Assembly: GCA_036250225.1 (NCBI GenBank)
Contig: JAPZLL010000072.1
Coordinates: forward strand, 48,633 to 112,632
Length of the DNA: 64,000 nucleotides
From: Cercophora sp. LCS_1
Lineage: Eukaryota; Ascomycota; Sordariomycetes; Sordariales; Lasiosphaeriaceae
Reading direction: 5' to 3'
Each line of letters opens with the position of its first letter. Position 1 is the stretch's first letter. The notes beneath the pieces are model-generated. The model saw only the letters and a program-made list of their open reading frames with translations, was not told where the DNA came from and made no database searches. The translations under genes and the position numbers were made by a program. Positions 58,441 through 64,000 of this stretch are shown here, one piece after another.

Positions 58441-59191
58441 GCGGCAGCCGGCAGTATGTAAGTGAGTGTATTATATTAGGCATGCAGTATTACCCATTTC
58501 ATTGAAACATACAACTATAAATAATGTAAACTATAATAATAAAGTGTTACGGCTAAACCAGGTCACTGGGTTAATAAGAAGCAATCAGGAAGGATGTGCG
58601 ACTAGGGGGTCGGTCAAACCAGCTAATCGGGGATATAAAGAAGCAGTAGTATAGAAGGCAACAGTCGAGAAGTGCTAAGACGCCAGCGTATGTGACGAGC
58701 ACATAGACTAACACAACTGGCACATGCGACAGAGGCACAGGCCAGGACAGCCAATACTAGCAATAAATGCTAAAACAAGAGCGCTCATCGCCTAAGAACA
58801 AGATATTATATAAATAAAGGCCCCAGGGGCTATGATAGAACTTCTCCTCCAATTACAATAATAATATTATTCTATACCCTATACTAAAATATCCTTTAAT
58901 TACTTATAATAATATAATAGTCCCTAAACTAATAAACCCTCCCATTTTAATCAAAACACTTGCCCATATAAATACACTACTCAATAGTCATTACACATTA
59001 TAATAACTCCCTTTCAACTATATTGGGAGGTAATAAAAAACGCCAAAACTGATTAAGACTACAATAAAATCTCTAAACTTACCTATTTGAACAAGAACAC
59101 AAGAAAAGGAATAAGGACAGTTTTAAAACACCACTATATTAATTTCCAGCAAACCTAAACCTAACACTTACAGAACTATTATGGGAGGAAA
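58441..59191. repeat. AT-rich, probably RIP-mutated repeat DNA
   Basis: Dominated by TA, AATA and TTATAAT words with hardly any long frame, as expected from RIP of an old transposon. A less mutated patch (about 58545-58860) starts with TGTTACGG, like the LTR at 60805, but I could not find its other end or a target duplication. Confidence 0.5.
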
Positions 59192-59659
59192 TGTTGAATT
59201 AATAGCTACCAGTGCCCTGTAACTGGTAGCTAACAGCACTGCTGCTTTGCAGCAGTGGTGGTGGGGGTGCTAAGGCACTAAGCCACAGTGGGCCCACAGG
59301 CCCACTTGTGGCACCTGAACCCCCTGTGGGGCAGGGCCCCACAGTGGCTGCCACACCATGGAAGCCACACACAGAATACGAGGTTCTGTGGCCCACCGAA
59401 TCTTCCAGATTGCCAGTGTATTACGTCAGTGTTTGGCCCACAGAATCCTCTGGAACAGAAGGCTCCCAGGCCTTCTGTGCCTATAAATATAGGCTTTCTT
59501 TCCTTTGTAAATAGTTGATTCAAGCAAGCAACAGTCAATAGACCTTCAGTCACTCTTTGCTTCCGCACAAGTCTTCCGCTGCGTATTACAGTGGGTAAAC
59601 CCACTGTAAGCTGCCTGGTTACGTACTACGAACCCTGTGGGCAGCACCCTGTTTTAACA
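59192..59659 (+). mobile_element. Solo LTR, family 1 copy A (468 bp)
   Basis: Starts TGTTGAATTAATAGC and ends CCCTGTTTTAACA (TG...CA). It is flanked by a perfect 5-bp direct repeat, GGAAA. An internal TATAAATATAGG (about 59482-59493) is a good LTR promoter TATA box. Composition is normal, unlike its AT-rich surroundings. No internal retroelement sequence adjoins it, so it is a solo LTR left by recombination. Confidence 0.8.
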
Positions 59660-59858
59660 GGAAATAATAATAAGCTTATAATTAACCCATCTCTTATAAT
59701 AACCAAACCCAAATCTAATACTATAGCCAAGGGTAAAGGAAAAGCTAAAAATACCAATAAAGACAAAATTAATCCTCAAAGAGGATATATGAGGTTTATT
59801 ACAAGGTTTATTACAGGTTCTTTAGTGTTTTTTTATAGTTTATTTACTTAAAGGCTAT
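59660..59858. repeat. AT-rich decayed DNA between two LTRs
   Basis: About 200 bp of A/T-rich sequence. The plus strand is open (KGKGKAKNTNKDKIN-type lysine-rich residues) but without a recognisable domain. Confidence 0.4.
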
Positions 59859-60228
59859 TGTAACGCAAAGGCGTCAGGGTTAGGGCTATGTGAGGAAGGG
59901 TCAACAAGCAAGCGGAACAGGGCCAAGGTAGTAGTGGGTGTAAAGTTCAATTGAAACGTAGCCCTCCTTTGACCAAAGGAGCAGCCACTAGCCTTCTTAT
60001 CCTAGATTACAACTTCCGTTTCCAGAAACCTCTGGAGCTTTAACCTTTGTTCCATCGCTCCATGGCCGGATCCATTGCACCGGATCCGTCGTGCTAAATC
60101 CGGCGGCTGGCGCCGGCCCGAACCCGTCCGCGCCTGCTGGATGCAGCCGTCTGGCACTGCGTGCCAGACCGCGCAGGGCCCTTCGCCTCCAGGCCACCCA
60201 GATGGCTTTCTCCAGGGCGCTTGTTACA
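59859..60228. mobile_element. Solo LTR-like element (370 bp)
   Basis: Starts TGTAACGC and ends CTTGTTACA (TG...CA with short inverted ends), flanked by a perfect 5-bp duplication, GCTAT. It is GC-rich internally (GGCGCCGGCC and similar) and shows no RIP. It interrupts AT-rich sequence that holds a decayed minus-strand coding region. Confidence 0.7.
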
Positions 60229-60665
60229 GCTATACAGCTATAGTTGAGAGGTCTTTCTTTATCGATTTGGCTGCATATATATATATCTACCTCGCCCTTT
60301 TGTACTTTTTCCTATTTAGTTTCCTTAATACCGGTAACGACCTTGGTAATCTCTAGGGCTTGTTCAATAATTAGTTCGATATATTTCCAGAATCTCCTAC
60401 AATAGTCATTATTAAACTTCTTCCTTTCTTTTTCATCCCCCAGTATATATCTATCCTCTCTATAGATTTATATAATAAATATAAAGATCTCTACTAAATT
60501 TTTATTCTATAGCTTCTCCACAGGTATATTTTTAAAGGGTAGTACGTTTTTAATAATACCAGCTATATAATTGTATACCCTCTCCGCCTTTAATATAGCT
60601 AAGGTAATGTCCTTAAATATTATCTTTTTATTATATTCCCTGATAGAAAGCTTGCCCTTAGTGCC
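60229..60665 (-). pseudogene. RIP-decayed transposon ORF fragment
   Basis: One minus-strand frame runs about 145 codons with only three or four stops: GTKGKLSIREYNKKI, YNYIAGIIKNVLPFKN, DEKERKKFNNDYCRRFWKYI and ALEITKVVTGIKET. The stops are TAG or TAA where Trp is plausible (KL-stop-NKN, FII-stop-IY, ETK-stop-EK), as expected when TGG is mutated to TAG by RIP. The family is not recognised; a transposon or gag-like protein is likely from context. Confidence 0.4.
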
Positions 60666-60735
60666 TATCTTATAAGTTACTACTCTATTGTTACTTTTAA
60701 GAACTCTTTAAACCAATTTTATATTATATTATAAT

Positions 60736-61716
60736 TGTTAAAACAGGGTACTGCCCACGGGGTTCGTAGTACGTAACCAGGCAGTTACAGTGGGTTTACC
60801 CACTTGTTACGGCCTGCTCCAAGGACTCCAGGGGAGGCGCTTGGCAAAGACAGATCGTAAGAGCGGACAGGGTCCAATGCTCTGGGTGGAGGGTGCAAGG
60901 TGACTGAGTGAAGGTTAGGACAACTCTCGAAGGGTAATACACTATCAAGCAGATTGTAGATTCCAAGGTCCCGGACGATGGGTCTCACTAAGCAGTGTTC
61001 AAGAACAATGTATTGCTAGCGTGAGGATCCAAGAGTCCTCACACGGTTGTGGGCACAACCATTGTATCTTATATACATAAAGTCTGGTCCGTGGTCCCGA
61101 GCCTATTGGGCCCGAGGCCTGGGTCCAATACTGTCGGGTCCATTGCGACTGGTCCGGGGTTGGTCCCGAGCCCTTTGGTCCCGAGGCTCGGGTCCAACGC
61201 CGTCGGGTCCATCGCGACTGGTCCGCTCAGGGCTTGTGGGTCCTTGCGCCCTGGGCTTCAATGATTGGTGTCTTGTTGTAGCCCGTGCGTCCTCCTTGAG
61301 GTCATGACCTGGGTCGTAACACCACTGTAATACGCAGCGGAAGACTTGTGCGGAAGCAAAGAGTGACTGAGGGTCAATTGGCTATTGCTTACTTAAATCA
61401 ACTATTTACAAAGGAAAAAAGGCCTATATTTATAGGCACAGAAAGCCTGGAGGCCTTCTGTTCCAGGGGATTCTGTGGGCCAAACACTGACGTAACACAC
61501 TGGCAATCTGGAAGATTCGGTGGGTCACAGAACCTCGTGTTCTGTAAGTGGGTCCCATGGTGTGGCAGCTACTATAGGGCAGGGCCCCACAGGGGGTTCA
61601 GGGCCACAAGTGGGTCTGTGAGCCCACTGTGGCTAGTGCCTTGGCACCACCACTGCTGCTTTGCAGCAGTGCTGTTGGCTACCAGTTACAGGGCACTGGT
61701 AGCTATTAATTCAACA
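60736..61716 (-). mobile_element. Solo LTR, family 1 copy B (inverted, interrupted)
   Basis: The reverse complement of copy A: its right end TGTTAAAACA starts at 60736 and its left end ..AATTCAACA stops at 61716. It is flanked by a perfect 5-bp duplication, ATAAT. It is split after 60804 by another LTR (60805-61321); without this and the duplicated CCACT it is about 459 bp. Confidence 0.8.
60805..61321. mobile_element. Nested solo LTR (517 bp), family 2
   Basis: Ends TGTTACG and CGTAACA are a 7-bp inverted pair with TG...CA. CCACT occurs immediately on both sides (60800-60804 and 61322-61326) but only once in copies A and C, so this is a target-site duplication. It contains an imperfect 69-bp tandem duplication starting near 61093 (GTCCCGAGCC...GGTCC). 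Confidence 0.85.
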
Positions 61717-61721
61717 ATAAT

Positions 61722-61830
61722 TTACTTTGCCTTATAGATATAATATTATAATACATTCTTATTAATAACAATATATAGATGTTTAATAAATATATATAAC
61801 TTAATGACTAGTTAGTATATAGGATCTTAA
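61722..61830. repeat. AT-rich decayed DNA
   Basis: Short A/T-rich segment between two LTRs. No coding sequence seen. Confidence 0.4.
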
Positions 61831-62068
61831 TGTATTGAACTGGTGATGAACAACACACACAGAACCCAGCGATCAGCCTGGAAGGCCGACCTATGGGCAG
61901 GCCTTCCTCTGATCGGAGGGAGGCATGTGGACGATGTAGGATAACAACGTAGGAAGACGACGTAGGAAAAACAACGTAGGAAAACGACAACGCACCTCGT
62001 CACCCCCGGAACTTCGCCATGGTGGTGAGTTGTTCTGTTCAATCTAAATCTGAGGCGCTGGCGCAACA
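61831..62068 (-). mobile_element. Short solo LTR (238 bp), family 3
   Basis: On the minus strand it starts TGTTGCGCCAGCGCC and ends ..TTCAATACA. The flanks are CTTAA and CTTAT, a 4-of-5 match consistent with a slightly mutated target duplication. It contains about four ACGTAGGA-type units at about 61932-61985. Confidence 0.55.
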
Positions 62069-62602
62069 CTTATGTCCAGGCGTCACGTGCCAAGCACGTG
62101 ACAGCCTGTCGCTCGCCACCGTGACTATATACAAAAACGGAAAGGCAACCACAGGCCAGCTCTCCTTAGCCGTCACCCCGAGTCAGTATTAGTATAGTCT
62201 TATAATGTTTTTGAGCGTGGTTTGGGATTCCACTAAGGATGGTTGGAAATAGTAAAGAAAGAAGGTGGGTAGATTTGGGAAAATCTATTTTATACAATCG
62301 AAACAAAATTTATTGTCTGCAAAAACTTTATTGTAACCGAGGGCCTCGCGTTACTCTTATAGAGTTTTGGCATTCGGCGCTGGATTCTCAGCGTTCGATT
62401 ACGCACTGGAACCTTGATTGTACACAGTGGGGCCAGCAAATAGTGGCTTTCTCTCCCAGAGCTGGGGCTGCGTTCGAGTCAAAAAAACATCAATAACATC
62501 AGGTTAACGCAGGGTTTTTGTATTGTAAAAGATTTTTTTCATCGGCTACAGTTTCTGGATTTCTTACTATATACATTAAAAAACTATAAGGCAATAAAAC
62601 TA
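62069..62602. repeat. Mixed repeat DNA with CACGTG inverted repeat
   Basis: Starts in GC-normal sequence with a perfect inverted repeat at 62082-62102 (9-bp arms GTCACGTGC, 3-bp loop) and a TATATAC box near 62125. It becomes A/T-rich to the right. No coding sequence supported; GTTCGATTA and GTTCGAGTC words near 62393 and 62472 resemble Pol III B boxes but no tRNA folds. Confidence 0.4.
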
Positions 62603-62988
62603 TGTTGAATTAATAGCTACCAGTGCCCTGTAACTGGTGGCCAACAGCACTGCTGCAAAGCAGCAGTGGTGGTGGGGGTGCCAAGGCACTAAGCCACACA
62701 CAGAATACGAGGTTCTGTGGTTCACCGAATCTTCCAGATTGCTAGTGTATTACGTCAGTGTTTGGCCCACAGAATCCTCTGGAACAGAAGGCCCTCAGGC
62801 CTTCTGTGCCTATAAATATAGGCCTTCTTTCCTTTGTAGATAGTTGATTCAAGCAAGCAACAGTCAATAGACCCTCAGTCACTCTTTGCTTCCGCACAAG
62901 TCTTCCGCTGCGTATTACAGTGGGTAAACCCACTGTAAGCTGCCTGGCTACATACTACGAGCCCTGTGGGCAGCACCCTGTTTTAACA
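62603..62988 (+). mobile_element. Solo LTR, family 1 copy C (386 bp, internal deletion)
   Basis: Same ends as copy A. It lacks 82 bp that in copy A lie between two AAGCCACA words (59280 and 59362), so the deletion probably arose between these short direct repeats. The flanks are AACTA and GACTA, differing by one transition. The sequence to the right is A/T-rich transposon DNA; a 5' LTR of the gag remnant at 63.7 kb is an alternative, but no primer-binding site is visible. Confidence 0.72.
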
Positions 62989-63727
62989 GACTATTATTAG
63001 GGCATTAAAGGAGGAGTTTAAAGGCCTTTAAAAGACTATTAAAAATTATAATAATCTAACGTTACATATACTACCCCACCCATTACTATCAAAATTAAAA
63101 AACTGCCCATATTTATAAAATATAAAAGGGAGTTATTTATATAGCTTATTTACATTTAAACCAACATCTAGCTATACAAGCTAATTAATAATAAAAATAA
63201 AATCCTCTATATATTATACTTTTTAATAAACAAACCTAAATTGTAGTTCAATAATATTCTGTGCAATTATTTAGAAAAAATAAAAGACAAATACTAACCC
63301 CTAATAAAGGAAATGTTTAATATAGAAAGCTATATAATATTTGAAAAGAAAAAGAAAAAAAGATATTTGGGGAACCATATAAAAAGGCTGTTATAAAAAG
63401 CCGCCTCAATAGCTTATACCAAACTCACTCTATTTTTATTTATACTTCTTATTTCTACTAAAATATATACTATATATAATGGGGAAATATTGCCCTTAAG
63501 AATAAGTTTTATAGAGGATTTAAACCCAATATTAAAAACAAAGTAATAAAAAAGGACTACTATAGACTTACACTTAATAAACTTATCTATAAGCCATTAC
63601 TATTAACAACTACTAATACAAACAGTAAATAGAAAAATAGGGGATCTACTAAATAAATGCACCTAAGGCCAATTTAAAAAAAACCTATAAACCCGCTAGT
63701 ACCTTCTATAATATATACCCGGGCCCC
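62989..63727. repeat. Strongly AT-rich RIP-mutated transposon DNA
   Basis: Nearly all TA/AT-rich words with many stops in all frames. It probably represents the upstream part of the gag region that follows. Confidence 0.5.
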
Positions 63728-63880
63728 ATGGATATAGGGGCAGCTCAGGTTAGAGCCTCAAAAAGGCCATTTATTAAATTCAAAATCAAGTGTTATAATT
63801 ATAATAAAATGGGTTACATCACTAGGAAATACAAGACTCCCAGGAAATATGTTGGATATTATCCGGCCCAGCAACGTTGA
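63728..63880 (+). pseudogene. RIP-mutated gag fragment with zinc knuckle
   Basis: The frame PGPMDIGAAQVRASKRPF followed by KCYNYNKMGYITRKYK resembles Ty3/gypsy gag, which typically reads CxxCxxxGHxxxxC. Here the second Cys, the His and the third Cys are all Tyr, and other changes (Ala to Thr, Glu to Lys) are likewise explained by G-to-A or C-to-T. The fragment ends at a TGA at 63878, next to an abrupt return to GC-rich sequence. Confidence 0.6.
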
Positions 63881-64000
63881 GAAACCCCCACAGGGCCCAG
63901 GGGGCCCTGTGTGGAACTGTGTGGATCTCCAAGGGGCCTTGCAGCCCCTGGAGGGCGCCAAGCGCACTAGAGCCGCCACTGCGTCAGCAGTGTGGGCCCT
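63881..64000. other. GC-rich segment at window edge
   Basis: Composition jumps to GC-rich (GGGCCC-rich, inverted-repeat-like) near 63865 and stays so to the edge. It is probably another unmutated insertion that continues outside the window. Confidence 0.4.

Noticed and set aside
58430..58442. Telomeric repeat
   Set aside because: GGGTTAGGGTT occurs only once here and there is no array. The AT-rich island may be subtelomeric or centromeric, but this cannot be decided from the window.
62380..62480. tRNA or SINE suggested by GTTCGATTA and GTTCGAGTC
   Set aside because: No matching A box, acceptor stem or cloverleaf could be found.
1..64000. CRISPR arrays, bacterial operons or phage genes
   Set aside because: Short spliceosomal introns, eukaryotic gene families and RIP-like decay show a fungal nuclear sequence. 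No regularly spaced repeats were seen.

Overview
The window looks like nuclear DNA of a filamentous ascomycete, most probably a sordariomycete in or near the Sordariales. The genes carry short GT-AG introns (mostly 46-117 bp) with CTAAC/CTGAC branch points. The proteins are typical of that group: Arp6, a Trf4-type nucleotidyltransferase, a GH3 beta-glucosidase, Mon2, an Mms2-type UEV, and a bZIP of the AQRAYRNRK class. The right end is an AT-rich island in which former coding sequence carries C:G to T:A changes, as expected from repeat-induced point mutation (RIP).

Left part (0-28 kb). A broken C2H2 zinc-finger gene lies at 0.4-0.8 kb. It is followed by a secreted serine hydrolase (SxxK/YxN, beta-lactamase fold), Arp6, a polytopic membrane protein convergent with Arp6, and a Trf4/5-like poly(A) polymerase. 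After a 2.8-kb non-coding stretch come an MFS sugar transporter with two 13-nt microexons and, convergent to it, a secreted GH3 beta-glucosidase. Transporter and glucosidase are a plausible sugar-uptake/hydrolysis pair. A 5.9-kb gene-poor stretch then precedes a 1258-residue disordered fungal protein.

Middle part (28-38 kb). A GNAT acetyltransferase is followed by an accessory island of decayed genes: an ankyrin/STAND-like fragment, a HET-like fragment, and a broken member of a fungal family ending in one membrane helix. Only one small intact gene of unknown function lies among them. Several nonsense codons sit where Trp, Gln or Arg is expected, as C-to-T transitions would produce.

Right core part (38-58 kb). 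Housekeeping genes return: a mitochondrial stomatin-like SPFH protein, Mon2 (tail-to-tail with it), an Mms2-like UEV sharing a 402-bp divergent promoter with Mon2, an LYR-type protein, a bZIP factor, a protein kinase with a long Ser/Pro-rich tail, and a TDP2-like endonuclease/phosphatase gene broken by a frameshift. Two copies of one terminal-inverted-repeat MITE lie at 48.2 and 56.0 kb.

Right end (58-64 kb). There are no intact genes. AT-rich decayed transposon DNA is studded with GC-normal LTR copies. I could place five with target-site duplications, one nested inside another: a 517-bp LTR in an inverted LTR, TSD CCACT. A decayed gag zinc knuckle lies at 63.7-63.9 kb. Coordinates of spliced genes run from start to stop codon; exons are given in each entry. 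No tRNA, rRNA or CRISPR array was found.
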